A stretch of 64,000 nt of DNA from GYS-P2D sp964414425 (GCA_964414425.1 CAYPWL010000011.1:17747-81746), one strand, 5' to 3'; positions 17,901 to 27,212 are shown, counted from the first letter of the stretch. The notes: a model not told the origin generated them from the sequence alone. Made by a program: numbers and translations.

Positions 17901-20670
17901 TTTCAATGGAGATTTCATTTGGTCTACTGGAAGTACCGACCGTACCATCTCGGTAAGTGAAGAAGATCTATACTCCCTAACCTTAGTAGAAGATATCTGT
18001 ACAGTTTCAGATACCATTTTAATCACTTTTGATACGCCAAGACAATTTGATCTCGGAAATGACACCACTCTGTGCCAAGGCGAAGAATTAAATCTTAGAC
18101 TCGAAGGTCTGCCTACAAATATTACATTTGCGGCAAATTGGAGCACGGGCGAATCAAATGTGGATAACATAACTGTAGATCAGGCAGATACGTACACTGT
18201 ACAAGTCTTTCTTGAAGCATGTGTCACCTTTGATACGATCGAAGTAGATGTCTTAGAGCTACCCAGCTTCAGTTTGGGTCAAGATACCACGATCTGTGGA
18301 GATCAAAGTGTAACCCTCAGCGCACCGCCTAACGCAGCACAGGTGCTCTGGTCTACGGGCAGCACCGATAGCTCAATAGATGTGAACCAGACAGATCTCT
18401 ACTGGTTGGAGGTTAGCGAATCCTCTTGTAGTATAAGAGACACCATCAATGTAAATGTGGATGATCCATTCGTTGTGAACATCGGAGCTGATACAACACT
18501 CTGTACGGGTGAGACCCTTGAGCTCATTGCTACAACTGATCTCAATGATCAAGTGCTATGGAGTACTGGAGACATGACTCCTACTCTATCTGTTAATACA
18601 ATCGGTGATGTCAGTGTGCAAGTCACTCGAGGCGTATGCACGGCCAATGATACTATTGATGTCTCCGTCATTGACGTAGATAATTTTTCTATAGGATCGG
18701 ATACGACTCTCTGTGAGGGCGAGGCACTTACTTTAAATGCAGCCTTATCGAGTCAGGCAACCTATCTATGGCAGGATGGCAGTACAGATGAGACATTTGA
18801 AGTGGACTCCGCAGGAACATTTACCGTAACGGCCTCAATCCAACGGTGTGAGGCCACAGCATCATTGATAGTAGATTTTCAAAATGCGCCTGCATTGGAC
18901 TTAGGTGTTGATACCACGATATGCTCACCTGATGTTATCGAACTGGATGCGGGCATTGCAAGTGCTGCCTATATCTGGCAGGATGGAAGCACATCACAGA
19001 CTCTTACGGCAGATCAGACCGATCTGTATATCGTTGAGGTAGATGACGGTATATGCGTTGTGAGCGATAGCGTGTCCATCACGATTCAAGATCGACCTAA
19101 TCTCATGATCGCTGCCGACGACTCAGGAGCTATATGTGAAGGTGATTCAATAATCTTATCTGCTAACACTCCAGATGTGAGTTATGTGTGGCAGGACGGT
19201 ACTACCGAAACACAATTCATCGCTGATGAAGAGGGGCTTTTTGTGGCAACTATGACCTTAGAGGCTTGTGTAGTTGTGGACAGCTTTGACTTGATAGTCA
19301 ATGCCAATCCTGATGCTACTCTACCCGCAGACACCTCTATATGTGAGGGAGACACTTTTGTTATAACCTTACCGGATAATGGTGAAGATTTCGTCTGGAC
19401 TGGTATCAACAGCATGAGCAATAGCGTCTCGCTTACCGAGGCAGGCCAATACTCCGTTCTGATTACAGATGCTAATGGCTGTCAGGATGAGGATTCCTTC
19501 GAACTGGCGACAAGAGAGACGCCAACATTTAGCCTGGGTGACGATCAGGTCATATGTGATGGCGACTCCACAGTACTGTCTGTCAGCAGATCATTTCCCG
19601 ATCTAACTTGGAGTGTTCCAAATATGGGCGATTTCCTCACGATAGAATTGGAAGATATCTATTGGGCAGAGGCTGAGATCAACGGATGCGTGTTTAGAGA
19701 TTCAGTGCTTGTTGAGGTACAAGAGCTGCCTATTGTCGATTTAGGCCCTGACACCTCAGTCTGCCAAGGAGCGATGATAACGCTTGATGCCACGAATGAA
19801 GGAGCTACCTATCTGTGGAGTACAAATGAAACAACCCCAACAATTACCCCTGCTTTGACGGGCTCCGGGACTGCATTACAAGTTCAGGTAGATATCCGTG
19901 GATGTGTTACTATTGATGATATCAATATAAGCACAATGGAAACTCCACAGTTCTCCCTTAGAGAAGACGAAACGATCTGTGACAACGAAACCGTAACACT
20001 CGAAGTAGATAACCCTAATGGTCGCTGGGATATTGAGTGGAACACTGGAGAAACCACAGATGAAATTGAAGTATCAGAAGGAGGAACATTTACGGCTACG
20101 GCTACAATCGATGGTTGTAGTAGTTCGGATGAGTTCGTTCTGGATGTTCAGCCACTACCTGTATTTGATCTCGGCGATGATTTCAGTAAGTGTGAGGAAC
20201 TAACTGCACAGCTCAGTGTCGATCGCAATGATGTAAGTGTTGTCTGGTCGGATGGCACCACAGGTAATCAGCTTATAGTGTCCCAACCTGGGACAATCTC
20301 CGCTATTGCAACAACCAGTTTGGGGTGCCAGTTCGAAGATGAAATTGAAGTGAGCAATCGAGAGTGTGTTGCATTTTCGATCTATGTACCAAATGCCTTC
20401 AGCCCCAATCAAGATGGCCGTAATGATCTATTTATCGCATCCGTACCCGAAGGGATATTCTTGTCAGAGTACGAACTTCAGATATTTGATCGGTTCGGAG
20501 GTAAGGTATTTGAAACCTTTGATATCAATATAGGATGGGATGGCAGCGGATTAGGCTTCCAATCTCTTCAACCAGGGGTATACGCCTATGCGATTAGGGT
20601 TAGATATAGCGATGACTTTGAGCTTGATATAGAGGAGACCATGACCGGTACGCTCACGCTGGTGGAGTAA
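14968..20670 (+). CDS. giant repeat surface protein with T9SS type B (gliding-type, CHU_C) sorting domain
   Basis: A 1900-residue exported protein. Its start is GTG (no in-frame ATG nearby), giving a signal peptide ending LPAQD. Two copies of a domain opening with W.G..G.W.D..NWS..SGG appear near residues 29 and 302. From about 666 to 1800 there are about sixteen units of roughly 75 residues with the pattern LG.DTTLC.G ... WSTG ... Y.V.V ... C ... DTI, which look like Ig/PKD-type beta modules with a conserved cysteine pair. From about residue 1808, VPNAFSPNQDGRNDLF, YELQIFDRFGGKVFE, WDG and LQPGVYAYAI form the type B sorting domain. It should be secreted by T9SS to the cell surface as an adhesin or structural fibre. 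It is divergent from the HYR adhesin. Confidence 0.92.
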   Translation: MRIDRLYHIVTITSLLCLCIQLPAQDLFWIGNNGNWNDAANWSTTSGGAADANVPTIANDVIFDNNSGPCAIMNDAVARSILQDNGQEIRIEATLTISGAYTFVNGTIRNDGTIIAAAIISDGAIDRDFDSSDGTIRISAIAPEIGTFAFNSTNLTFDGIDSLIFQDAELSRLSTTGSLDNINYIEFTTDGEIFGDHEFDVLRVRNSKTLFLNNTSTQRILDEIVTNDPCNGYATISGFLNQPDLAGLFFSISNSRPEGFVFRRIRFETASGFGLDLRESIDAGENENVRTPANPDDRVLYWVGGTGEWFDNNNWSLTSGGPGGECVPTIQDDVIFDLNSFNTNTDVVSTLSSAFCNNFTYTAPENGITIDLPTIFVSNNLILENNFNWAIGFTILSGDREAGASRQQMVRTSGTQLENLRIYSERNIELLDDLNVQFDITISGFDPTVNFISNGHDITTGRFFAFNNQMGLDLRDSYILVTGSEIDTEQPLTISTSAITSVENTQWELSAQVTGLETNEGELGSVWFSDPSGLGRAIALTPLSSPNFRFSGDGEIFGDDYILDSLIFSPGNTYQIDPNNAIAVNSYFESLGDVCQPITFSSFESGTQEELIIPASATIDMSFTSISDIRATGGNAFDAGTGSVDVQGNSGWSFRDPNAQDVNRFLGEDQVICNDTEQIIFDLNFSDDDVDSVIWNGNELQISSPFTFELVTLGVRPSIIRNVRAEVFFTNGCSQSDTVNISFNEAISFDLGSDTTLCNGSIAQFNIPIDDAQYAWSTGEETQAIFAFDPDTYFVRVDSGACSFSDTIVVEAVDLSALRIGNDTTICDNGVLTLEAPSGFSGDILWSDNSTGNSITASQSGIFWAEFSEGNCMFRDSVEVIFDNAFDVNLGNDTTLCNGASLTLNTGLNAGNILWSTGETTPSISITDTDTYTVTVQMGSCVATDTIVIQQVFLDSINLGRDTTFCMGEVPELSVPTNFNGDFIWSTGSTDRTISVSEEDLYSLTLVEDICTVSDTILITFDTPRQFDLGNDTTLCQGEELNLRLEGLPTNITFAANWSTGESNVDNITVDQADTYTVQVFLEACVTFDTIEVDVLELPSFSLGQDTTICGDQSVTLSAPPNAAQVLWSTGSTDSSIDVNQTDLYWLEVSESSCSIRDTINVNVDDPFVVNIGADTTLCTGETLELIATTDLNDQVLWSTGDMTPTLSVNTIGDVSVQVTRGVCTANDTIDVSVIDVDNFSIGSDTTLCEGEALTLNAALSSQATYLWQDGSTDETFEVDSAGTFTVTASIQRCEATASLIVDFQNAPALDLGVDTTICSPDVIELDAGIASAAYIWQDGSTSQTLTADQTDLYIVEVDDGICVVSDSVSITIQDRPNLMIAADDSGAICEGDSIILSANTPDVSYVWQDGTTETQFIADEEGLFVATMTLEACVVVDSFDLIVNANPDATLPADTSICEGDTFVITLPDNGEDFVWTGINSMSNSVSLTEAGQYSVLITDANGCQDEDSFELATRETPTFSLGDDQVICDGDSTVLSVSRSFPDLTWSVPNMGDFLTIELEDIYWAEAEINGCVFRDSVLVEVQELPIVDLGPDTSVCQGAMITLDATNEGATYLWSTNETTPTITPALTGSGTALQVQVDIRGCVTIDDINISTMETPQFSLREDETICDNETVTLEVDNPNGRWDIEWNTGETTDEIEVSEGGTFTATATIDGCSSSDEFVLDVQPLPVFDLGDDFSKCEELTAQLSVDRNDVSVVWSDGTTGNQLIVSQPGTISAIATTSLGCQFEDEIEVSNRECVAFSIYVPNAFSPNQDGRNDLFIASVPEGIFLSEYELQIFDRFGGKVFETFDINIGWDGSGLGFQSLQPGVYAYAIRVRYSDDFELDIEETMTGTLTLVE

Positions 20671-20671
20671 G

Positions 20672-21118
20672 TCATAATACATCCTTGATGGTAATCGCTT
20701 TACCGTTCACAGATACTTCATCATCTTTAGTCTTCCCTTCCATGATCTTATACAAGGGAGCATCAGTGGAGATGGCAAAGATTTGCTTCCCATCGCACTG
20801 TATCTTACCAACAGGTACAGCAACATAGATGATATTTTTATCTGTAACTACCACAGAGCCTAACTGTATAGAATCGTGCTGACTTACTTCTATTAGTTTG
20901 AGAGACGCATCATAGCTATTCCATAGATCGAGTTGTCCAAGCTTTTTATCCTTTTCTTGTTGTAGCATAACTCGTGACGTTTCATACTTATCCCCGGCGC
21001 TACTCTTGGTTTCATTAGCAGCTGAGTCGTCGATCAGTTTGATACTGTGTGTTAACTTTTGGATTTTATCAGCTATGACTCCCTGCAAGACTTCGTTGAT
21101 TTTCTTTTTGTCCATCAT
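20672..21118 (-). CDS. GreA/GreB C-terminal-like protein of Bacteroidota
   Basis: This 148-residue protein pairs an N-terminal helical part carrying NETKSSAGDKYETSRVMLQQ with a C-terminal part (LGSVVVTDK ... APLYKIMEGKTKDDEVSVNG) that resembles the FKBP-like C-terminal domain of transcript cleavage factors GreA/GreB. The N-terminal stretch is highly characteristic of a Bacteroidota family that databases often mislabel as 3-oxoacyl-ACP synthase. The acidic coiled-coil tip needed for transcript cleavage is not evident, so it may bind RNA polymerase without cleaving. It ends one base from the stop of the giant gene, convergent. Confidence 0.7.
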   Translation of the reverse strand: MMDKKKINEVLQGVIADKIQKLTHSIKLIDDSAANETKSSAGDKYETSRVMLQQEKDKKLGQLDLWNSYDASLKLIEVSQHDSIQLGSVVVTDKNIIYVAVPVGKIQCDGKQIFAISTDAPLYKIMEGKTKDDEVSVNGKAITIKDVL

Positions 21119-21250
21119 GGTTGATCAGTCATCTGAATTGAATATTTATGAGAATCATTATCAGTCATCAATGTCTACAAAAATCATCCTAATGAAATAT
21201 ATTGGTGCTACTAATTGTTGAGAGTTAAGTCTAAATAAAAAAGATCAGCT

Positions 21251-22696
21251 ATGAAGACCAATGTATTGATTACCATATGTGCGGCAGTTATGATGATATA
21301 TTCATGCTCACCTAAGGTGATAGAGCCCGTGGTCCAAGAGCCAACTCGGCAAGTGGTGCAGCAACCGGTCCTTGAGTCACGTACCGATTGTGTCACGCTC
21401 AATGATCTCGAACCTACTCTACAAAGCACTACAGAGGATGCCTATGTGATCTATCGTGATCGAATTAGATTTGAAGATTGGGATGGTGCTCGAGCATACT
21501 GGAAACAAGCTTATTACACAGCACCTGGTGCCAATGGTAGAGTGACCTATCATTTTGATGACGGCATCAAAATATATGACCACTACTTCAAGCAGGCAAC
21601 TGATCAAGGTGTACAAGAGGCTCTGGTCGATACTATACTCAGCATCTATGACAAGCGACTGGAATGCTTCGAAGATGACGGAACGATACTGGCACGTAAA
21701 GCCTATAACTCTTATTACAGTTACCGCAACTTCGTCGATGACAACGATATTTTTGTCGGCTTTAATGAAGTCATGAACCAAAAGGGTAAAGAGGCAGATT
21801 ACTTCATCATCAATCCATTTTCCAGAATGCTCTACGATAGAGTACTGGATAAAGACATCGAAGTTGAAATAGCAGATAACATAGCTTACGAGATTTTTGA
21901 TGCGATAGACTATGGCCTCGAGACTTGCGAAGAAGAGTACTGCGATGCTTGGGACGTAATCAACGAGTACAGTCCAAGCTTGCTCTCTGGTTTAGAGGGC
22001 ATCAGAGGATTCTACAATTGTGATTACTATATGGATCGATATTTTGATCAGTATCTACAGGATAGTACCGATTGTGACAATGTCACCGAAGTATACCTTA
22101 AAATGGTCTGGGCACAGTGTAATCCTAATGACCCAAGAGTACAACGCCTGAAGGCAGCCAAGGATAAAGAGTGCTATGTTGCTCCACCGCCACCAGGACC
22201 ATTGAAGTTGGCATACAATGCTCTGAACGAGGGACGGTTTGAGGAATCAATTGAATATTATGAACAGTATATTTCTGAGACCGATGACCCCATCAAGAAA
22301 GCTGAAAAGCAGTTATTGATATCTAAGATATACTATGCTCACATCAAGAATTTTACTGCTTCCAGATCGTACGCTCGCCAAGCTGCTAAGAACAATCCTA
22401 ACTGGGGCGAGCCCTATATCCTGATTGGAAAATTATATGCTTCATCTGGACCGCTGTGCGGGTCAGGGCGAGGATGGAATAGTCAGATCGTAACATGGCC
22501 TGCAATTGATCAGTTTGAAAAAGCCAAAAGAGTAGATCCATCTGTAGCTGCAGAGGCTAATAAGTGGATCAATCAATATACCAAGTACATGCCGACTACT
22601 GGGGACATCTTCCAGAGGGGGCTAAAAGAAGGAAACAGCTTTAAGGTTGAATGTTGGATACAAGAAACAACTACGATCAGAGGGGTTAAGGGCTAA
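21251..22696 (+). CDS. TPR lipoprotein
   Basis: A 481-residue lipoprotein: a signal peptide with lipobox IYSC puts the lipidated cysteine near residue 19. The mature protein is helical and acidic. A C-terminal section (about 325-400) has TPR-like helices (LKLAYNALNEGRFEESIEYY, YYAHIKNFTASRSYARQAAK). A proline-rich hinge (APPPPGPLK) separates it from the N-terminal half. Similar TPR lipoproteins in Bacteroidota act as scaffolds at the outer membrane, but no specific partner can be named. It is a single gene convergent with the thioredoxin-like lipoprotein; a weak hairpin (22772-22798) without a T run lies between them. Confidence 0.75.
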   Translation: MKTNVLITICAAVMMIYSCSPKVIEPVVQEPTRQVVQQPVLESRTDCVTLNDLEPTLQSTTEDAYVIYRDRIRFEDWDGARAYWKQAYYTAPGANGRVTYHFDDGIKIYDHYFKQATDQGVQEALVDTILSIYDKRLECFEDDGTILARKAYNSYYSYRNFVDDNDIFVGFNEVMNQKGKEADYFIINPFSRMLYDRVLDKDIEVEIADNIAYEIFDAIDYGLETCEEEYCDAWDVINEYSPSLLSGLEGIRGFYNCDYYMDRYFDQYLQDSTDCDNVTEVYLKMVWAQCNPNDPRVQRLKAAKDKECYVAPPPPGPLKLAYNALNEGRFEESIEYYEQYISETDDPIKKAEKQLLISKIYYAHIKNFTASRSYARQAAKNNPNWGEPYILIGKLYASSGPLCGSGRGWNSQIVTWPAIDQFEKAKRVDPSVAAEANKWINQYTKYMPTTGDIFQRGLKEGNSFKVECWIQETTTIRGVKG

Positions 22697-22800
22697 CTTT
22701 CGATCAGGCAATATTTAGATCATATCAGCGACTAAGACGAGACTTACTTATGTAGTATGGAAATTAGCTTGGTTTGGACGGTCAGTTATTGTCCAAATCC

Positions 22801-23301
22801 TTACAGCACTTGCAACTCCTGTAGTAGTTGATCAGGCTTTTTATAGCCCGCGCTCGCCTTAATTGTGTTGAGTTCACTATCGAGATATACCATAGTAGGA
22901 TAGGCCATCCTCCCACTCATCAGTTTTAAGGCCAACTTATTAGCGCCTCTTCTACCTGCGTTGATCCACTCATATGTCTCGCCTTGGAACGAAACTGGCT
23001 CTCTACGCTCGGCATTAAACTTAACCATGACGAAGTTATCATTGAGATAATCCACAACAGCTGGATCAGTAAAGGTCTTCTTGTCCATAACCTTACACCA
23101 TCCACACCATGAGGTGTACATGTCGATCATGACCTTCTTATCCCCAAGATCCATCTGGTCTAAGTCATCAATCTTATACCACGACAAACCAGCTTCTGTA
23201 ACCTCTTTAGGTTCAACACCTATACCCTTTGAGGGTCCTTCTTTGCACGAGGTGATTAAAGAGAGAAAACTTATTGCGAGGATAAATTGCAAAAACTTCA
23301 T
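22801..23301 (-). CDS. thioredoxin-fold lipoprotein (CGWC)
   Basis: A periplasm-facing thioredoxin-family protein. The ATG at 23301 gives a clean signal peptide with lipobox LITSC; an upstream in-frame TTG at 23319 would add six residues and is less likely. YTSWCGWCKVMDKKTF holds the redox CxxC, followed by VVDYLNDNFVMVKFN and a cis-proline segment (YPTMVYLDSEL). It resembles the periplasmic thiol-disulfide exchange proteins related to the DsbD C-terminal domain. A -7-like box TAatTTTG (23317-23324, minus strand) sits a suitable distance upstream of this ATG, which supports the start. It has a paralogue at 55456-56055 in this window. Confidence 0.83.
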   Translation of the reverse strand: MKFLQFILAISFLSLITSCKEGPSKGIGVEPKEVTEAGLSWYKIDDLDQMDLGDKKVMIDMYTSWCGWCKVMDKKTFTDPAVVDYLNDNFVMVKFNAERREPVSFQGETYEWINAGRRGANKLALKLMSGRMAYPTMVYLDSELNTIKASAGYKKPDQLLQELQVL

Positions 23302-23434
23302 TGGAGATAATTTCTTCAAAATTACTATTTCTCACAGTTGGAAAATAGCCCCAAGCCCTAATGCCGCTCGGATTAAGAGTTAATTAACCAAAGAAAACCA
23401 ATATGCGCTTAAAATTTGCTGTGATCTACGACCC

Positions 23435-24832
23435 TTAGTACCCGTTAGATATCGTCATCTGAACCTTTTTTTCGAGTTCTGACACCGTATCCTTGAATAA
23501 AGTATCCGTATCCATCAAATCTTGAACAGTTCGACAGGAGTATATCACGGTACTATGGTCACGTCCACCAAATTGATCACCGATGGTCTTTAATGAATTG
23601 GTGGTGTGATTCTTAGCGAGATACATAGAAAGCTGTCTCGCAATCACGACCTCTCTTTTTCTTGTTTTGCCTTGAAGCTTATCAAGAGGAATCTTGAAAT
23701 GTTCTGCGACAAGGTTCTTTATGTTTTCTACAGTAATCTCCTTTCCAACATCACTGACAAAACTCTCAACCACCTGCTTGGCAAGGATAACATCAACCTC
23801 CTTATTATTGAGCGTTGACTGTGCAACAAGTGATATTAAGACACCTTCGAGTTCTCGGACATTGTTCTTGACATTGTAACTGATGAACTCCATGACATCG
23901 CTCGGTATCTCAGCCCCCTCTATCTCAATCTTGGCAAGAAGTATAGCCATACGTGTCTCAAAATCCGGCGTCTGCAAGTCAGCAGATAGACCCCACTTGA
24001 ATCGACTAATCAATCGATCTTGTATCCCCTCTAAAAGTTTAGGTGGACGATCAGAGGTGAGTATAATTTGCTTACCGAGTTGGTGCAGTTCATTAAAGAT
24101 ATTGAAGAATATCTCCTGTGTCTTTGCCTTTCCACTGAGAAACTGGATATCATCGACGATCAACAAATCAATGGTCTGATAGAAGTTTACAAGATCGCTG
24201 ATCGAGCCTTTTCGGATCGACTCTATGATCTGGTTAGTGAATCTCTCTGTACTGATATATAATATCGACTTATTAGGAAATCTTCTACAGACTTCATTTC
24301 CGATGGCGTGAGCCAAGTGGGTCTTACCCAATCCCACATCCCCATATACCACAAGCGGGTTAAATGCCGTCCCACCAGGGTTCTTAGCTATCGCTAATCC
24401 TGCTGATCTGGCAAGCTTATTACAGTCACCTTCTACAAAGTTGTCAAAAGTGTACTTAGCATTAAGTTGAGGGTCAACCTTAACTTTTTTAATTCCTGGT
24501 ATTACGAATGGATTTCTAATTGCCTCTGTCGAGTGAAACTTAGACTGTGTATCAGCAACATGAAACGATGTATTACTATGATCTTCTACCACAATCTGAT
24601 ACTCTAATCTACCCTCATCACCGAGTTCCTTTCTGATTGTCTTTTTGAGGAGACCTACGTAGTTCTCTTCCAGCCACTCGTAAAAGAAATTATTGGGGAC
24701 CTGGATCGTGAGCGAGTTTTTTTCAATGCGCACTGGTCGTATGGGTTCAAACCATGTTTTAAAGCTTTGTGGGTTTATACTTTTCTTTATGGTAGAGAGA
24801 CAATTGTCCCATACTGACACGTGGTCTTTCAT
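23435..24832 (-). CDS. dnaA: chromosomal replication initiator protein DnaA
   Basis: DnaA binds DnaA boxes at the origin and opens the duplex to load the helicase. The 465 residues show domain I (1-85, WDNCLSTIKKSINPQSFKTW), a short linker, the AAA+ domain with Walker A GDVGLGKTHLAHAIG (about 165-178) and Walker B LLIVDDIQFL (about 227-236), and domain IV with the DNA-binding signature GGRDHSTVIY near 430. Length is normal. It is transcribed alone; neither dnaN nor recF is adjacent, as is common in Bacteroidota. Upstream DNA is AT-rich (see that entry). Confidence 0.98.
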   Translation of the reverse strand: MKDHVSVWDNCLSTIKKSINPQSFKTWFEPIRPVRIEKNSLTIQVPNNFFYEWLEENYVGLLKKTIRKELGDEGRLEYQIVVEDHSNTSFHVADTQSKFHSTEAIRNPFVIPGIKKVKVDPQLNAKYTFDNFVEGDCNKLARSAGLAIAKNPGGTAFNPLVVYGDVGLGKTHLAHAIGNEVCRRFPNKSILYISTERFTNQIIESIRKGSISDLVNFYQTIDLLIVDDIQFLSGKAKTQEIFFNIFNELHQLGKQIILTSDRPPKLLEGIQDRLISRFKWGLSADLQTPDFETRMAILLAKIEIEGAEIPSDVMEFISYNVKNNVRELEGVLISLVAQSTLNNKEVDVILAKQVVESFVSDVGKEITVENIKNLVAEHFKIPLDKLQGKTRKREVVIARQLSMYLAKNHTTNSLKTIGDQFGGRDHSTVIYSCRTVQDLMDTDTLFKDTVSELEKKVQMTISNGY

Positions 24833-25216
24833 GTGTTAAGCGGTTCTTCTAATCAATAAATGTTTTGGGTTAACAGTTCCCACTAACGCCTTTTTCAAGT
24901 GGCGTTTTTCGCTCGATTCGCTGGTACAAATATGACTATTTAAAAATGATGTTATGTTAAAAATTCTAAACTTTGAAGCTATTTAGACAAACCAAAAATT
25001 ATTTCTTATTCTACTTAATATCAGTTTCGTATATATTGATTTTTTTTAGATAACTAAAATTATCATGTGATGATGAGAATCTTTTGGAAATAATTATTAA
25101 GACTCTTTTCATACCTATATAGCGTGCATCTTATCCCTCAGAGAGGCACACCCGCAAGCGTGATAATGATCACAGTTGAACTTATTGAATATTATGAAAA
25201 CTGGCGGTCTTTGTTG
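24833..25216. promoter_or_regulatory. AT-rich region upstream of dnaA
   Basis: This 384-base stretch contains the dnaA promoter region. A hairpin with 6-bp arms (24885-24890 with 24901-24906) would lie in the dnaA leader. The minus strand carries CATATTTG (one mismatch to TAnnTTTG) near 24930. Between about 24940 and 25110 the DNA is very AT-rich. Only one rough DnaA-box-like sequence (TTATCCCTC near 25130) is visible, so there is no good case that this is oriC. No gene was found. Confidence 0.35.
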
Positions 25217-25651
25217 CTATTTAGCAAAGAGTTGAGAGATATCTTTAAATGCTTTGAATTCTAAAGCATTGCCGCAAGGATCTAAAAAAAACATGGTCCC
25301 CTGCTCACCAACCTCTCCTTGGAAGCGAATGTATGGTTCTATAACGAATTGAACGTTGTGCGATCGTAGTCTCTCAGCGAGGGCTTCCCACTCTACCCAT
25401 GGCAGCACAACACCATAATGTGGCACTGGCACATTATGACCATCTACATCATTAGTATGATCTGGCGTATGGTCCGACTTAGGTTTGTAGTGAATTACAA
25501 ACTGATGACCGTACAAATTAAAGTCTATCCACTGTTCTGTAGAGCGCCCTTCTGCGCACATGAGTATATCTCGGTAAAATGTTCTTGCTAATTGTACGTC
25601 ATGTACGGGAATAGCAACATGAAAAGGTCTGAAATGATTTGATTCTGCCAT
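25217..25651 (-). CDS. VOC-family (glyoxalase/dioxygenase fold) protein
   Basis: A 144-residue single-module protein of the vicinal oxygen chelate superfamily. It opens FHVAIPVHDVQLARTFYRDI, typical of the first beta-alpha-beta half, and closes with FLDPCGNALEFKAF. Likely metal ligands are the His in FHVAI, the His in VPHYGV and the Glu in LEFKAF, so a metal-dependent enzyme is plausible. The substrate is unknown; bacterial relatives are often labelled glyoxalase or bleomycin-resistance-like without proof. Monocistronic. Confidence 0.85.
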   Translation of the reverse strand: MAESNHFRPFHVAIPVHDVQLARTFYRDILMCAEGRSTEQWIDFNLYGHQFVIHYKPKSDHTPDHTNDVDGHNVPVPHYGVVLPWVEWEALAERLRSHNVQFVIEPYIRFQGEVGEQGTMFFLDPCGNALEFKAFKDISQLFAK

Positions 25652-25876
25652 CGAACTAATTAACTATACAGCATACTTTTATATAGCTGAGGTGGATGTG
25701 TATATGGCATTATGCTCTACACTTGACACAACTCCTATATTAATACTGATATAATATTAATCATAATTTGCTACATAGATGTCCTTTATGACCTGCAAAT
25801 CAATTCCGATCAAACGATCTTTAAAATAATTCTATCTAAAAAGGGAAAAGTAAAATTCTATTCGATAGCCATTATT

Positions 25877-26134
25877 TTATTGTGCAACAGTATCAGTCAG
25901 GTAGTGCTTGTAAAAGAACAAGACTGTCAATGAACCAATTACTGCTAATCCTCCGCTTGCAAGTACTTGATTGAAACCCATAATCGAAGCCGCAAAGCCG
26001 CCGAAAATAGCTCCAACAATAGCAATTACAAATGCGAAGACTGCATTACTTAATTCCATCTTTGGGATGAGTCTGCTAGCAATGATGCCTAATAGCATAC
26101 CTAATCCAAGCCAAACTAAAAGTGTCATAATCAA
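25877..26134 (-). CDS. GlsB/YeaQ/YmgE-like small membrane protein
   Basis: An 85-residue protein of three hydrophobic helices, starting WLGLGMLLGIIASRLIP, with GAIFGGFAAS in the second helix. This matches the transglycosylase-associated / YeaQ-YmgE small stress membrane proteins in size and glycine pattern. In enterobacteria members are stress-induced, with no defined biochemical role. It lies downstream of the brkB operon but is separated from it by a terminator-like hairpin, so it is probably transcribed separately. Confidence 0.75.
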   Translation of the reverse strand: MIMTLLVWLGLGMLLGIIASRLIPKMELSNAVFAFVIAIVGAIFGGFAASIMGFNQVLASGGLAVIGSLTVLFFYKHYLTDTVAQ

Positions 26135-26154
26135 TGATTTTTACTGAATATAAT

Positions 26155-26197
26155 GAAAAAATGCCTAAAACGTTCGAAATATACTCTTGAACAGGCA
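26155..26197 (-). terminator. terminator-like hairpin after brkB
   Basis: Read on the minus strand, two arm pairs (26193-26197 with 26162-26166, plus an inner 4-bp pair) form an interrupted stem followed by a run of six T. It lies about 40 bases after the brkB-like stop codon and would end the arcA-thioesterase-brkB operon. A 5-nt bulge makes it less certain than the other terminators here. Confidence 0.55.
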
Positions 26198-26237
26198 ATA
26201 AAGACGAAAATGTCGCTCTTGAATGGACTTTTGTAAG

Positions 26238-27212
26238 TCATTTTACAGATTCACTGGCAGACGAAGTGATTTCGTCGTTGAAGAGTCTGTCGCGGTTTAC
26301 GATGATACTCGTATTAAGTTCAAATCCTGCTAATACTATGAAGGCATTTAGCTGAAGCCAAATGAGTAATACGATAAGTGCACTTACCGTGCCATAAATC
26401 TCATTATAACGATCAAAATTATTAATGAAATACGAAAATCCTACACTAAAAGAGATAGACAAAAGCGTGGCGAGAGTTGCTCCTATGTTAATCCACCTCA
26501 GCGGACGATACGTCGATGGGCCATATCTGTAGATCAAGGTAATAACCGCATAGAACAGAACAACGATCATAACCCACTTCAACAAACTTATCAATAGACT
26601 GGTAGAGTTAGCAAGATCAAATACGTCTGCCACCAAGCCCAAGACCTGTCCACCTAAAACAATCAATACCAAAGAGGCAAAAACCATAGCCGCAAATAAA
26701 ATGGTCAAGAGGACCGCTATCAATCGTTTCTTAAGATAACCTCGGCTCTTAAAGCTTTGATCATAACTCTTATCAAAACCGTACATCAAAGTCAACATAC
26801 CCGAGGATGCAAAAAACAACGATAACAAAAACCCAGTCCCTTGCAATCCAAAGCTGCCTTCAGTTCTAATATCTGAGACAATCCCTAATAGATATTGCTT
26901 AGCAGAAGATGGAAACACACCATCCATAGATGCTTCAAATTGAACAATGGCTGTCTCAGCAAGGGGCGTATACGATAATAGCGGTAATACAAAAATGATA
27001 AAAGGGAATATGCTCAAGAAAAAACTAAACGCTACCGAATTAGCTCTGGTAGGTAGATTATCTTTCTGCAATTCCTCAGCTATGAAGATTACAATGTTGT
27101 ACAACGGGACTCGATCACAACCTGGTAAGACAAACTGCTTGGACCAAGTGATGATATCATCAATACGGAGGACGCTATCTATCTTATCTCGAAGATTGGG
27201 TGTATCCGCCAT
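26238..27212 (-). CDS. YihY/BrkB family inner-membrane protein
   Basis: A 324-residue membrane protein with about six hydrophobic segments. The first carries RANSVAFSFFLSIFPFIIFV, the typical YihY/BrkB signature in which a conserved Ala-rich/Phe-rich helix starts after a short cytosolic N-terminus. Members are often annotated as ribonuclease BN by mistake; the true role of the family is unknown. It starts directly after the stop of the acyl-CoA thioesterase gene and is the last gene of a three-gene operon. Confidence 0.88.
   Translation of the reverse strand: MADTPNLRDKIDSVLRIDDIITWSKQFVLPGCDRVPLYNIVIFIAEELQKDNLPTRANSVAFSFFLSIFPFIIFVLPLLSYTPLAETAIVQFEASMDGVFPSSAKQYLLGIVSDIRTEGSFGLQGTGFLLSLFFASSGMLTLMYGFDKSYDQSFKSRGYLKKRLIAVLLTILFAAMVFASLVLIVLGGQVLGLVADVFDLANSTSLLISLLKWVMIVVLFYAVITLIYRYGPSTYRPLRWINIGATLATLLSISFSVGFSYFINNFDRYNEIYGTVSALIVLLIWLQLNAFIVLAGFELNTSIIVNRDRLFNDEITSSASESVK

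Noticed and set aside
20672..21118. Annotation as 3-oxoacyl-ACP synthase
   Set aside because: The protein is too short and has no thiolase-fold motifs; the sequence resembles the GreA/GreB C-terminal domain.
22772..22798. Hairpin between the TPR lipoprotein and thioredoxin-like genes as a terminator
   Set aside because: The stem is about 7 bp with no T run on either strand.
24833..25216. Chromosomal origin (oriC) beside dnaA
   Set aside because: AT-rich DNA is present, but there is no cluster of DnaA boxes; one imperfect TTATCCCTC is not enough. GC-skew analysis of the full genome would decide.
26238..27212. Annotation of the BrkB/YihY protein as ribonuclease BN
   Set aside because: It is a multi-helix membrane protein with no metallo-beta-lactamase motif; the RNase BN label is a known historical error for this family.
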